Shown: positions 28,605 through 37,316 of the stretch, piece by piece
How positions within the stretch are numbered: position 1 is the stretch's first letter
How the letters are laid out: every line of letters begins with the position of its first letter
Source of the DNA: Pseudomonas putida
GTDB taxonomy: Bacteria > Pseudomonadota > Gammaproteobacteria > Pseudomonadales > Pseudomonadaceae
Direction of reading: 5' to 3'
DNA length: 64,000 nucleotides
Assembly: GCA_029953615.1 (NCBI GenBank)
Contig: CP124529.1
Location: 3,038,501-3,102,500 of the forward strand
The notes under the pieces: generated by a model
Told to the model about the DNA's origin: nothing
The model's database searches: none
Seen by the model: only the letters and a program-made list of their open reading frames with translations
Made by a program: the position numbers and the translations under genes

Positions 28605-30122
28605 ATGAAGCTTGAACATCATAGTCACGCTCTTCGGGGTGGGTATGTGCTCGTATTTACGTCGAATAGCATCGAAAAGAAGTCTGTTAATGATTTAATT
28701 AGCCTGAGAATTAAAGCGGATATTGGAATTGCTAATGTTGGCTGCTGCTTGGGGATGTTGAATGGGCAGTTTATACTGCATGTGACGGGTGAAAGCGGAG
28801 TTTCGCAGGAGGACTCTGTAGGTCGAGTCGCAAGTGCATTGTTGCGCTGCTCATGGCTTCCAAAGCCAAGTTTAATTTTATTGGTTGGTATATGTTGGGG
28901 TGATCCTGCAAAAGTTTCTGTCGGTGACGTAGTAGTTTGCTCTGAAATACTATCACTGAATGTGCAGCATTTTGAAAAAGAACAAATCTTGCAGAAAGCT
29001 ATTTTTCTGAAAAGCGCTGTTGATGCAAGTCGCATTGAGCAAACGCTAAACTATTTAATGAGTGATGTTGGTGTGAGATGCCATGCTGGTAAGCTGGCTA
29101 GCTCTGAAACACTCTATAAAAGTGATCGTGCTAGAAATCAAATTATAAAGGCTCATCCTGAATTGCTCGGGGGGGAGATGGAAGCATTTGCATTCCTCAG
29201 CGAGCGCTGGAAGTGGCTCGTAGTGAAAGCAGTTTCCGATTATGGTGGAGATAGTTTCTCAAGGGCAGGACAGTCAACAGTTGCCAATCATTCTGCTAAA
29301 GTACTTCCGGGTATTTTGAAAATACTTGAAAACTCTGAGGTTATTCCTCCTCCTCCAGAAAGTGAAGAGGCACTACGCTTAAAGAGCTTGATATCAGGGA
29401 GTGTCATCGAAATTCGCGCTTCATCAACCAGTATAGAGGATCTAAGTATGTATTTAGATCGAGTGATAGGTGATGACATTGAGTTTAAGTTGCGTCATTA
29501 TATTTCTGGTGGGGTATATGGTGACGTTTTTGTGCAGCGTCTTCAAGACTATATTTTGGAGATTGCTCAGAACGCAATTAAGTATGGGCGATCAGAAAAA
29601 GTCTCGGTCTCTTTTGGCGCGACTCGCGTGGTAGTCGAGGATGACGGGGATGTTTTTGATATTAATCAGTTGGTTGAAGGGCGTGGAGGTGTCAGGGCAG
29701 CCACTCTATTTAATAGGTGGAATAGCCAGGAAGGCGGAATAACTGTTAAACAATCTATAGGTGCTGGGAGGGGTGGCAATAAATATATTTTTGAATTGAA
29801 TGGTATTGCATCCGATATTTTGAATGCGAGAAAAAACTGTGCGTTGCGAGTAAATTACAGCAAACTTGGCTCCAGCTTGGGTCGTCCAAAAGTCTTTGAG
29901 TACAATGAGGGTTGCAAAAGTCTTTATCTCGATTGTACTCGATTTAGAATGTCATCCCGTCACTATGATTTGGCGGATGCCGTTAGGCCATTAATTGCTG
30001 AGGGTAAGAGGGTTTATATAGGCTGTCGGGATGAGGTGGATGTAGAGTTTTATAGAGAGGAGCTAGGCGATATCGCTGGTGAAAATTTAGTTTTTTTCGT
30101 GGATTCGATTATCAGTCGTTAA
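28605..30122 (+). CDS. Nucleoside phosphorylase-like domain fused to a GHKL (HATPase) domain
   Basis: This 505-residue protein is preceded by a GGAGG site and is AT-rich compared with the core genome. Residues 1-245 resemble the PNP/MTA-SAH nucleosidase fold: ILLVGICWGDPAKVSVGDVVV near 92-112, then GGEMEAFAFLS (189-199, like the family Met-Glu substrate motif) and VVKAVSDYGGD (207-216, with the base-binding Asp). Residues about 290-400 look like a GHKL ATPase: N-box EIAQNAIKYG with Asn323, EDDGDVF (345-351) and GAGRGGNKYIFE. The last 100 residues are unassigned. Nucleosidase domains act as effectors in several phage-defence systems, so a sensor ATPase coupled to a nucleotide-cleaving effector is my inference. 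First gene of the island. Confidence 0.6.
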   Translation: MKLEHHSHALRGGYVLVFTSNSIEKKSVNDLISLRIKADIGIANVGCCLGMLNGQFILHVTGESGVSQEDSVGRVASALLRCSWLPKPSLILLVGICWGDPAKVSVGDVVVCSEILSLNVQHFEKEQILQKAIFLKSAVDASRIEQTLNYLMSDVGVRCHAGKLASSETLYKSDRARNQIIKAHPELLGGEMEAFAFLSERWKWLVVKAVSDYGGDSFSRAGQSTVANHSAKVLPGILKILENSEVIPPPPESEEALRLKSLISGSVIEIRASSTSIEDLSMYLDRVIGDDIEFKLRHYISGGVYGDVFVQRLQDYILEIAQNAIKYGRSEKVSVSFGATRVVVEDDGDVFDINQLVEGRGGVRAATLFNRWNSQEGGITVKQSIGAGRGGNKYIFELNGIASDILNARKNCALRVNYSKLGSSLGRPKVFEYNEGCKSLYLDCTRFRMSSRHYDLADAVRPLIAEGKRVYIGCRDEVDVEFYREELGDIAGENLVFFVDSIISR

Positions 30123-30317
30123 GTGCCTCTTGCGTTTTAAGAGCTTATTTGTGTTTTTACTTACCTTGTGGGAGAAATGAGCTTCACTCAGCATTGGTTT
30201 ACTAGGTTATGAGTAACCATCAGGCCAATCATGAATGGCCCATTTTTTGGCACTCTGAGATAATCTCAAGACTCAGCTCGGGCGAGCCCATGGCCCAGTA
30301 CATTCAGGAGAGTACGT

Positions 30318-31172
30318 TTGAGAATTTTCAAGTATCTGCACCCAGACCGAATTGATGTACTGGAGTCAACCAGAATTTGCTTCTCCTCTCCGCAGAACCT
30401 AAACGACCCTTTTGAGCTGCGGCCACCACTACGACTTTATGAGTCGGATGAATTGGCGTGGGAGGCAGCAGCCGGGTTGCTACCTCAGATATTGGAAGAT
30501 ACTTATGCTAAATTTTCCGAGGATGCGAAATTACTAGTATCAAGAGAGCAACTAGCAGCTGCAGTTCAGGTACAGATGCTTTCGCGTGAGTCCGGTTTTG
30601 CTAGCCTAATAAAGAAATTGATGCCTGAAATAGCCAGCCGTTTCAACTCAGCTACAGAGCAGCGTATTGGCATCCTTTGTCTGACAGAGTCGCCCGACGA
30701 CCTTCTGATGTGGGCTCATTACGGCTGTTCACATGAAGGGTTTGTACTTGAATTTGATCCAGAGGCTTCATTTTTCCACCAGCGGCGATCTGAAAAGGAT
30801 GAGTTTAGAAGCCTGCGACCTGTGATTTACTCTCCGACAAGGCCGACGCTGACGTTCGCAGATGCTAAGGATGTTTCCCCTCTGCTTACCAAGAGTGATC
30901 ACTGGAGCTATGAGCAAGAATGGAGAATGATGGTGGATTTGAATGATGCATCGGTGGTTTTGGATGCCGGTGAGAAGAAGTTTCACCTCTTCGATTTTCC
31001 TGCAAGTGCCATAAAATCCGTGATTTTTGGTTCCAGGATGTCCCAGACGAAGAAACATAGAATATTGGAGCTGATAGCTAATAGGCCGCAGCTAGGGCAT
31101 ATCACTTGTTTTCAGGCAGCGGTTGACGACATATTATTCAAGCTTAATATCATTCCCTTTGTGTCGTCTTGA
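30318..31172 (+). CDS. DUF2971-family protein
   Basis: This 284-residue protein starts at TTG behind CAGGAG. The N-terminus (IFKYLHPDRIDVLESTRICFSSPQNLNDPFE, landmark only) and LTESPDDLLMWAHYGCSHEGFVLEFD identify the DUF2971 family. Members occur often in defence and mobile regions; their biochemical role is not established. There is no membrane segment. GC content is intermediate, and the gene stands alone between the fusion gene and the IS66 element. No partner is evident. Confidence 0.7.
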   Translation: MRIFKYLHPDRIDVLESTRICFSSPQNLNDPFELRPPLRLYESDELAWEAAAGLLPQILEDTYAKFSEDAKLLVSREQLAAAVQVQMLSRESGFASLIKKLMPEIASRFNSATEQRIGILCLTESPDDLLMWAHYGCSHEGFVLEFDPEASFFHQRRSEKDEFRSLRPVIYSPTRPTLTFADAKDVSPLLTKSDHWSYEQEWRMMVDLNDASVVLDAGEKKFHLFDFPASAIKSVIFGSRMSQTKKHRILELIANRPQLGHITCFQAAVDDILFKLNIIPFVSS

Positions 31173-31524
31173 TCTAGCTCTACTTTCGAAAGGATGCGAT
31201 ACCAGATCACATGCATCTCCCAAATCTTTCAGCCTGCTTTGCATATCGTCATCTCTAGCCAAAATATTATATAGGGCCCAGTTTCACGAGGCTTGATTGG
31301 ATGCTGCTGAGGATTTCAGATGCATGTACTTTTTGATTTCCTTATATTTGGCATCCCGTATAGTTCCTTTCCTCGCAGCACTTCCTGCTATACTGCATTC
31401 CGCTGAGTGCATTGGGAACCCTATAATGCCGGCCATCTGGCGGGTGTTTGCCTCACGCTGTCCCGGCGTTTGAGCATCTGATCGAACGTCCCCTGGTTTC
31501 GCCAGCCCCGGAACCGTTGATACG
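31173..31524. other. Gene-less stretch before the IS66 element
   Basis: No convincing coding frame or structured repeat is visible. The 86-codon frame on the minus strand has no ribosome site or recognisable motif. The sequence around 31430-31524 has a different, more GC-rich composition and may be residue of older insertions. Confidence 0.5.
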
Positions 31525-31623
31525 TAAGCGTCCGGCGAACTCACCTTCCGAACTCCAGCGTTAAGGGCGATGGTGTCCGCGTATTTTTAAGCGGACGCGA
31601 TCACCCTTATCGCCAGGATTTCC

Positions 31624-31944
31624 ATGCGCCAACGAAGCTCTTATCCGAAACCGTTCAAAGCCCAGGTTGTTCAGGAATGCCTGCAACCTGGGGCGACCGT
31701 ATCCAGTGTCGCCATCAGCCACGGCATCAATGCCAACGTTATCCGCAAATGGATGCCACTCTATCGAGACCAGCCCGCAGCGGCTTCACTACCGGCATTC
31801 GTCCCACTAAAAGCCGCGCCTAAACGGCCATCCGAAACGTCAGCGACCATTGAGTTATCCATGGCCGGGCAAGTGATCACAGTGAAATGGCCAGTCTCGG
31901 ATCCTGAGGGCTGCGCGCACTTTATTCGGGCTGTCGCTCGATGA
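31624..31944 (+). CDS. tnpA: IS66 TnpA-like accessory protein
   Basis: This 106-residue protein has a helix-turn-helix of the transposase IS3/IS911-Orf A type (FKAQVVQECLQPGATVSSVAISHGINANVIRKW, landmark) and is the first IS66 gene. It probably binds the element ends. Its stop overlaps the tnpB start (ATGA). Confidence 0.88.
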   Translation: MRQRSSYPKPFKAQVVQECLQPGATVSSVAISHGINANVIRKWMPLYRDQPAAASLPAFVPLKAAPKRPSETSATIELSMAGQVITVKWPVSDPEGCAHFIRAVAR

Positions 31945-32276
31945 TCCGCATCGATGCAATCTGGCTGGCCACCGAGCCGATGGATATGCGCGCCGGCACC
32001 GAAACGGCATTGGCCCGAGTGATTGCGGTGTTCGGTGCGGCGATGCCGCACTGCGCTTATCTCTTCGCCAATCGCCGGGCCAACCGGATGAAAGTGCTGG
32101 TGCACGATGGCGTGGGCGTTTGGCTTGCCGCACGACGACTGAATCAAGGCAAGTTCCACTGGCCCGGCATTCGCCATGGCTGCGAGGTCGAACTCGACAG
32201 CGAACAACTCCAGGCTTTGGTGCTGGGCCTGCCGTGGCAGCGAGTCGGCGCAGGCGGTGTGATCAGCATGCTATAA
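31941..32276 (+). CDS. tnpB: IS66 TnpB (Orf2) accessory protein
   Basis: This 111-residue protein matches the IS66 Orf2 family: IWLATEPMDMRAGTETALARV and HCAYLFANRRANRMKVLVHDGVGVWLAARRLNQGKF (landmarks). It is required for IS66 transposition in studied elements. It overlaps tnpA by four bases and precedes tnpC by 60 bases. Confidence 0.92.
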   Translation: MIRIDAIWLATEPMDMRAGTETALARVIAVFGAAMPHCAYLFANRRANRMKVLVHDGVGVWLAARRLNQGKFHWPGIRHGCEVELDSEQLQALVLGLPWQRVGAGGVISML

Positions 32277-32336
32277 CCGCCGGCCATTTGGCCGGTCTGC
32301 TTGTCGTCGTTTCGGGCCTGCTCTGGAATCGGCGGC

Positions 32337-33860
32337 ATGACTTTCTCGCCCAATCTCGACCAGATGACTCCGGAACAGCTTCGTGCCTTGGCGGCACAGG
32401 CGTTGCAGTTGCAGTCCCAGGTCGAGGCAATGAGCCGGAAGATCCAGCACGACGAAATCCTCATCGAACAGTTCAAGTTCGAAATCGCTCTGCTCAAACG
32501 CCACAAGTTTGCCAAGCGCAGCGAGCAAATCAGCCCGGCGCAAAGCAGCTTGCTGGATGACTTGCTCGACACAGACCTTGAGGCTATCGAGTCCGAGCTA
32601 AAACAGCTCCTTCCAGCTGCGTCACAGGCCGAACCACGGCAATCCCCGAAACGTGCGCCCTTGCCGCCACAGTTTCCACGCACGGTGATTCGTCACGAAC
32701 CCGAAAACACCCAGTGTGTCCGTGGCTGCCAACTCCAACGCATCGGCGAAGACGTCAGCGAGAAGCTGGATTACACGCCGGGCGTGTTTACCGTCGAGCA
32801 ACATGTGCGTGGCAAATGGGCCTGCCGTCAGTGCGAAACACTGATCCAGGCGCCGGTGCCGGCGCAGGTTATCGACAAAGGTATCCCGCCCGCAGGCTTG
32901 CTGGCCCACGTCATGGTGGCCAAGTTTGCCGATCACTTGCCGCTGTACCGGCAGGAAAAGATCTTTGGTCGCGCCGGGCTGGCCATTGCTCGCTCGACCT
33001 TGGCCCAGTGGGTCGGACAAACCGGCGTGCGGCTCCAGCCGCTGGTCGATGCACTGCGTGAAGCGGTGCTAAATCAGGGCGTGATTCACGCCGATGAAAC
33101 ACCCGTGCAAATGCTTGCGCCAGGCGAGAAGAAAACCCACCGGGCCTACGTCTGGGCTTATAGCACTACACCGTTTTCGGCGCTCAAAGCGGTGGTTTAC
33201 GACTTCAGCCCAAGCCGTGCCGGAGAACATGCACGCAACTTCCTGGGCGACTGGAACGGCAAGCTGGTTTGCGATGACTTCGCTGGCTACAAAGCTGGTT
33301 TTGAGCAAGGCATCACTGAAATCGGCTGCATGGCTCACGCCCGTCGCAAGTTTTTCGATCTGCACGTGGCGAACAAAAGTGAGCTGGCCGAACAAGCGCT
33401 GCACTCGATCAGCGGCTTGTACGAGGTCGAGCGCCAAGCGCGGGACATGAGTGATGAAGATCGTTGGCAAATACGTCAGGAAATGGCGGTGCCGATCCTC
33501 AAAACACTGCATGACTGGATGTTGGCCCAACGCGACCTGGTGCCCAACGGATCGGCCACGGCCAAAGCCCTCGATTACAGCCTGAAACGCTGGGTAGCGC
33601 TGACGCGCTACCTGGACGATGGCGCTGTGCCCATCGACAACAACCAGGTCGAGAACCAGATACGGCCATGGGCACTCGGTCGCTCGAACTGGTTATTAGC
33701 CGGGTCACTGCGCAGTGGCAAAAGGGCGGCGGCGATCATGACTCTGATCCAGTCGGCGCGCATGAACGGGCATGATCCGTATGCCTATCTCAAAGATGTG
33801 CTGACGCGGTTGCCGACACAGCGAGCCAGTGAGATCGGGCAATTGCTGCCGCATAAGTAG
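32337..33860 (+). CDS. tnpC: IS66 transposase TnpC (DDE type)
   Basis: This 507-residue transposase has an N-terminal coiled coil (LQLQSQVEAMSRKIQHDEIL), a zinc finger-like CVRGCQ...ACRQCE segment and the DDE catalytic core: VIHADETPVQ, LVCDDFAGYK and NNQVENQIRPWALGR. HPDPYAYLKDVLTRLP-like residues end the protein. I start it at 32337 (MTFSPNLDQM), which fits IS66 relatives better than the frame start 12 codons earlier. No truncation is visible. Confidence 0.92.
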   Translation: MTFSPNLDQMTPEQLRALAAQALQLQSQVEAMSRKIQHDEILIEQFKFEIALLKRHKFAKRSEQISPAQSSLLDDLLDTDLEAIESELKQLLPAASQAEPRQSPKRAPLPPQFPRTVIRHEPENTQCVRGCQLQRIGEDVSEKLDYTPGVFTVEQHVRGKWACRQCETLIQAPVPAQVIDKGIPPAGLLAHVMVAKFADHLPLYRQEKIFGRAGLAIARSTLAQWVGQTGVRLQPLVDALREAVLNQGVIHADETPVQMLAPGEKKTHRAYVWAYSTTPFSALKAVVYDFSPSRAGEHARNFLGDWNGKLVCDDFAGYKAGFEQGITEIGCMAHARRKFFDLHVANKSELAEQALHSISGLYEVERQARDMSDEDRWQIRQEMAVPILKTLHDWMLAQRDLVPNGSATAKALDYSLKRWVALTRYLDDGAVPIDNNQVENQIRPWALGRSNWLLAGSLRSGKRAAAIMTLIQSARMNGHDPYAYLKDVLTRLPTQRASEIGQLLPHK

Positions 33861-33952
33861 GTACCGGCCTGACTTACGCAAGGTGAGTTAGGCGGACGCT
33901 TACGCTTAAACGGGCCCGCCTATCTGAGGCTACTACTAACCAGCAGGCGTGT

Positions 33953-34612
33953 ATGGGATCAATATGGAAAGTGGAGTGTGAAAGCAACCCCGCGCTCGCG
34001 GATGCTTTTACCCGGTTGCGTTACAATCTTTCAAGGGTGAGGAATCTTTGCGCTCTCTACAAGAGCACATCGGTAAGAAGACAAGGAAGAGTTCTGGTTC
34101 ATCAGGCTGATATTTTGCGCTCGGCAGTTGTCTTTATGCACGCCATGCTTGAGGATTGCTTGAGAACAATTGCAGCCCATTACCCGCCGCTTGCAGGCGA
34201 AGAGTTTTTAAATAAAATTCCACTGCAAGGTCTAAACTCTTCAGGCAAGCCCGAAAAATTCCATCTCGGAGAATTGCATAAATTCAAAGGCATGACGATT
34301 GAAGAGTTAATTGCAGGGTCCGTCAGCTCTTACCTTGATAGAACTACCTTCAATAATGTGCCTGATATTGTGAGTCTTTTGAAGTCGCTGAACAAGGATG
34401 CATCCCAGTTTACTGAATTTTATCCTTCAATTGAGAAAATGATGAATAGGAGGCATGAGATTGTTCACAGAGGTGACAGGACAGAGCGCCCAGGTAAGGG
34501 TAAGCAGTACGCAAACTCTATCCGACTGTCCGACGTAGAAAATGGGCTACACAGATTAATTTGTTTCTTGAGAGATTGTTTGTCTCCCTTGCAGATAAAG
34601 GAGCTGTTATGA
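33953..34612 (+). CDS. HEPN-like domain protein (putative RNase)
   Basis: This 219-residue helical protein contains Arg-x4-His in MMNRRHEIVHRGDR (Arg167, His172), the hallmark of HEPN ribonucleases. VVFMHAMLEDCLRTIAAHYPPL in the first half fits the four-helix bundle. It resembles MAE_28990/MAE_18760-type HEPN proteins, which associate with defence and toxin systems. It lies just after the IS66 right end, so any partner gene may have been separated. It is convergent with the deoxyribosyltransferase-like gene. AT-rich composition indicates transfer. RNase activity is inferred only from the motif. Confidence 0.6.
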   Translation: MGSIWKVECESNPALADAFTRLRYNLSRVRNLCALYKSTSVRRQGRVLVHQADILRSAVVFMHAMLEDCLRTIAAHYPPLAGEEFLNKIPLQGLNSSGKPEKFHLGELHKFKGMTIEELIAGSVSSYLDRTTFNNVPDIVSLLKSLNKDASQFTEFYPSIEKMMNRRHEIVHRGDRTERPGKGKQYANSIRLSDVENGLHRLICFLRDCLSPLQIKELL

Positions 34613-34876
34613 AGATTCGCTTTGTAAGGCAGTGATTAATATTTGCCTTGTTTGAACACAGCCTGTCATATAAGCAATGTTGTGCAGAAATGCTTAGCTG
34701 AGATGCAGGCTTTTATAGAAAATTCCTTACATGAACATAAGGCCGATTAAGGCGTGGGTCAGATTCTCTACGCCCGACTTTACAAGAGAGACCACTTGGG
34801 CACTATGCGTCTAACCCGAGCGGCCGCTATGGGGCGCCTATCAAAAGTGTTCCACGCCAGCCCGGGTTTATTCATG

Positions 34877-35389
34877 TCATTCACTGGCTACAAGCTTGAT
34901 AGGCGAAGATTCAATCAGGTTAAACGCGAACTTGCTTTTTTTGGTGCAGGTGGCAATAAGCCAAGTAACGGCAGCGTCTGCCGAATTGAATATTTTCTCG
35001 CAACTCTGGTTTATCATCGGATTATTACCAGTAGGTAATGATTGCCGAATGTCGGTCTTCAGCCCAATGCATCTTATTCCGAGCGCAAAGGAGAAACCAA
35101 GCTCGAATGCGACCCCCTCATCAATATGTGCACCGTTCAGAATGGCTAGGATAAACTCCGATTCCTTCATGGCAGCTATATCAGCGTCGAAAACCATCCT
35201 CTCTGCTAGCGCTGCAGATGTGCCATTCGCTACTAATTCACGCAACAGTAAGCCATCTTCTTGGGGCAAGAAAACATCAAAATAATCTTGGAGTTTAGCT
35301 TTGAGGGTTTTGTTATAAGCTAGCTCCGCCTCATTGAATAGTGGTGCTGCTAAATATATTGTTGGTTTTTTAATCATTTGCGATGTCAC
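34877..35389 (-). CDS. Nucleoside 2-deoxyribosyltransferase-like protein
   Basis: This 170-residue protein has the NDT fold signatures: IYLAAPLFNEAE at residues 11-22 and, near residues 70-100, ADIAAMKESEFILAILNG followed by DEGVAFELGF, whose Glu96 corresponds to the nucleophile. NDT enzymes swap bases on deoxynucleosides or hydrolyse them, and the fold is related to TIR and SLOG NAD- and nucleotide-processing domains. The start overlaps the end of the SIR2-like gene by 20 bases, so the two are translationally coupled and probably function together. Confidence 0.72.
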   Translation of the reverse strand: MTSQMIKKPTIYLAAPLFNEAELAYNKTLKAKLQDYFDVFLPQEDGLLLRELVANGTSAALAERMVFDADIAAMKESEFILAILNGAHIDEGVAFELGFSFALGIRCIGLKTDIRQSLPTGNNPMINQSCEKIFNSADAAVTWLIATCTKKSKFAFNLIESSPIKLVASE

Positions 35390-36989
35390 TCATTCGGCGA
35401 TCTAGGTCTGACGGGGAATAACTGCAAGAAAAAATAACTTTTGCAACGTCGCGCACAATGTCTGCCTCTTTTCTCTGAGTTGCATGAATCTTCTTGGGTT
35501 GCAAGCTGTCGTAAAGATCTAAGCTTCGCTGCTGAAGTTCATTAATTTTTTCAGGTGGCCAGCTGGTTTCTTTTCGTTTAGTAATTAAGCGTGACCATAT
35601 TTCATGAGCGTCTCCAGTCATATGGATAATCTCGCCGGGAATAATTACTTTTTTTGAAAGTCCCGGTCGAATGCCGTTATTAAGCATTGACTTAGCGCGA
35701 TCGCTCTCGGGTACGCCGACAACAAAGGTTAAAGGATCAAGGGGAGACCTATCGACAAGAAAGACACCAACCTTTTTTCTGTCCAAGTAATTGTTCTTCT
35801 TTCCAAACTGCTCATTGGTCCAGTCGTCAATAGTAATCGTCTTGCTTGTACTAAGCTCGTCGGGAGAACGAGCCATCTCTGGAGGCCTTTCGTCAAACCA
35901 CTCGTCAAGCGTAACTAAACTACCAAACTGGCTAATTACGGTGGATTTGCCTATCCCGATGGAGCCTACCATGTAATAGACGTATTTGGTAGGAAGTCCA
36001 AGAAAGTCGGATTCTTGCAGGAAATCTACTTCAGGCATAGTAATTGCCCGCAAGAACTCTTCAATATCTTTGCTGTTGAAGAATAGCGTTACTAGATTAT
36101 AGTTGTTAAAATTTGCTTCAAATATCGCGTTTCGATTTTGCGGGTCAATAGCTTCAGACGTAAATCTGATGAAATAATTGTAATTTCCTGGGCTGATAGA
36201 AGCGGCTTTTCGGAGAAGGTGAAGCAGGGTGGAATCGGTTAGCGAGTGCCCAACAAGAACGCTTGTCTTTTTCGTAAGGACATGGAGGAGAGTTGATAAA
36301 CCTCCCCCTATCCCATCAAGTAGTTGGTCTGCAAAAGCTCCATCAGAGAAAATCAAATTCTCACTTTGGAATTTATTCTGGTCAAATGGTAGGAAACCAT
36401 TTGGATGATATATTACACATTTGTCTTTTGTGAATTGAGTGTGATGGGACCATACTGTTTGATATGGTCGCTCGTGCTTGGTTGGGTTCAGGTCTGCGCA
36501 GGAAAGTCCAAACTCCAAGAAGTCATCAAAATTGTATGTGACAGTCAATTCTGAATGCTTTGCAAATTCAATGATCTCTTTAAAGTACGGATGGGCATCG
36601 ATTTGAGCACGTCTTTCGTTAGGCTTGATATCCTGATATAGAGCTTTGTGAATTAATCCACGCCAGTCGGAGAGAATTTTCTTTTCGATAAGGACGCCGT
36701 TTGTGTAGCACCCCTCTTTAGCGAGTTCGTTTTTCTTGTGCGAAGTGAAGATTTCAAATAGGACTAATGCAGCCTTGCCCGCTGCCTCTTTTACAGCATG
36801 AACTTCAGGAGCTTGACATGCCATGGAAGTCTTTATTCGGTCGACCAAAACTTCCCACATAGGAAGGTTCAAGTCTCGTGAGACCCCAGCGCCTAGTACC
36901 AAACTTGCCTTGTTTCTAGCAAGTTGCGAGCGAAGTTGACAAACGTATTTCCATGCAGATTTTACAGCTTCAGAGCTAATATGGTGCAT
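35370..36989 (-). CDS. SIR2-like domain fused to a C-terminal P-loop (nucleotide-kinase-like) domain
   Basis: This 539-residue protein has two parts. Residues about 25-315 resemble SIR2-like NADase domains of defence proteins: ASLVLGAGVSRDLNLP (28-43), TYNFDDFLE (151-159, with Asn153), VIYHPNGFLP (His196) and SVLVGHSLTDS (243-253). Residues about 335-530 form a P-loop domain: VGSIGIGKST at 341-350, and LVDRSPLDPL (411-420), which recalls the DR(S/Y) motif of deoxynucleoside kinases. The next gene is an NDT-like enzyme. I infer a nucleotide- or NAD-directed abortive-infection system. The combination is not one I can name. No ribosome site is obvious before the ATG at 36989. Confidence 0.65.
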   Translation of the reverse strand: MHHISSEAVKSAWKYVCQLRSQLARNKASLVLGAGVSRDLNLPMWEVLVDRIKTSMACQAPEVHAVKEAAGKAALVLFEIFTSHKKNELAKEGCYTNGVLIEKKILSDWRGLIHKALYQDIKPNERRAQIDAHPYFKEIIEFAKHSELTVTYNFDDFLEFGLSCADLNPTKHERPYQTVWSHHTQFTKDKCVIYHPNGFLPFDQNKFQSENLIFSDGAFADQLLDGIGGGLSTLLHVLTKKTSVLVGHSLTDSTLLHLLRKAASISPGNYNYFIRFTSEAIDPQNRNAIFEANFNNYNLVTLFFNSKDIEEFLRAITMPEVDFLQESDFLGLPTKYVYYMVGSIGIGKSTVISQFGSLVTLDEWFDERPPEMARSPDELSTSKTITIDDWTNEQFGKKNNYLDRKKVGVFLVDRSPLDPLTFVVGVPESDRAKSMLNNGIRPGLSKKVIIPGEIIHMTGDAHEIWSRLITKRKETSWPPEKINELQQRSLDLYDSLQPKKIHATQRKEADIVRDVAKVIFSCSYSPSDLDRRMSDIAND

Positions 36990-37316
36990 TCTATTGGCAT
37001 CCAGTGTAGGCGCGCTTCTGAATGGGCTTGGTTTGCTACAGATAATAGCGTGTTTCGTTTGGGGTTAGGCATTTTGACGGTAAAGGACTGGGTAAAGAAG
37101 TGGTCCCCCGTTAGCAACCATTATGAACGGCAGCATCGGACCGATAGCCACCGCTTACGAAAGGCCGCTAACGGCCCCAAGCGGCCGTTCACCGAGGTCG
37201 GCTAACGGCTCTTGGGGGCGCTCACATCCTCAGAGTTACCACCCGGTAGCCACCTCTTGGCATCGCGGGAGCCTGCCGCTCGGCTCTTGCTTCAAATAGA
37301 TCGGGCAATCGTTCGT
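36990..37316. other. Gene-less junction inside the island
   Basis: No gene is seen. The composition shifts from AT-rich to GC-rich here, marking a module boundary. Short repeats of CTAACGGC at about 37168-37212 and the palindromic GGCCGC/GCGGCC around 37145-37190 may be remnants of recombination or a weak hairpin. Confidence 0.45.

Larger units (their letters stand above)
31525..33903 (+). mobile_element. IS66-family insertion sequence
   Basis: A 2.38-kb element bounded by 22-base terminal inverted repeats: GTAAGCGTCCGGCGAACTCA at the left (31525-31546) and the matching complement at the right (33882-33903), about 18 of 22 bases identical. It carries the three usual genes tnpA, tnpB and tnpC in order. 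The 8-base flanks (GTTGATAC and GCTTAAAC) are not identical, so no clean target duplication is seen. All three genes look intact, so the element could be active. It interrupts the AT-rich part of the island. Confidence 0.88.

Noticed and set aside
31284..31544. 86-codon minus-strand frame before IS66
   Set aside because: No ribosome site, no motif, and it runs into the IS terminal repeat.
34754..35038. 94-codon plus-strand frame
   Set aside because: Overlaps the well-supported deoxyribosyltransferase-like gene on the other strand and has no motif.
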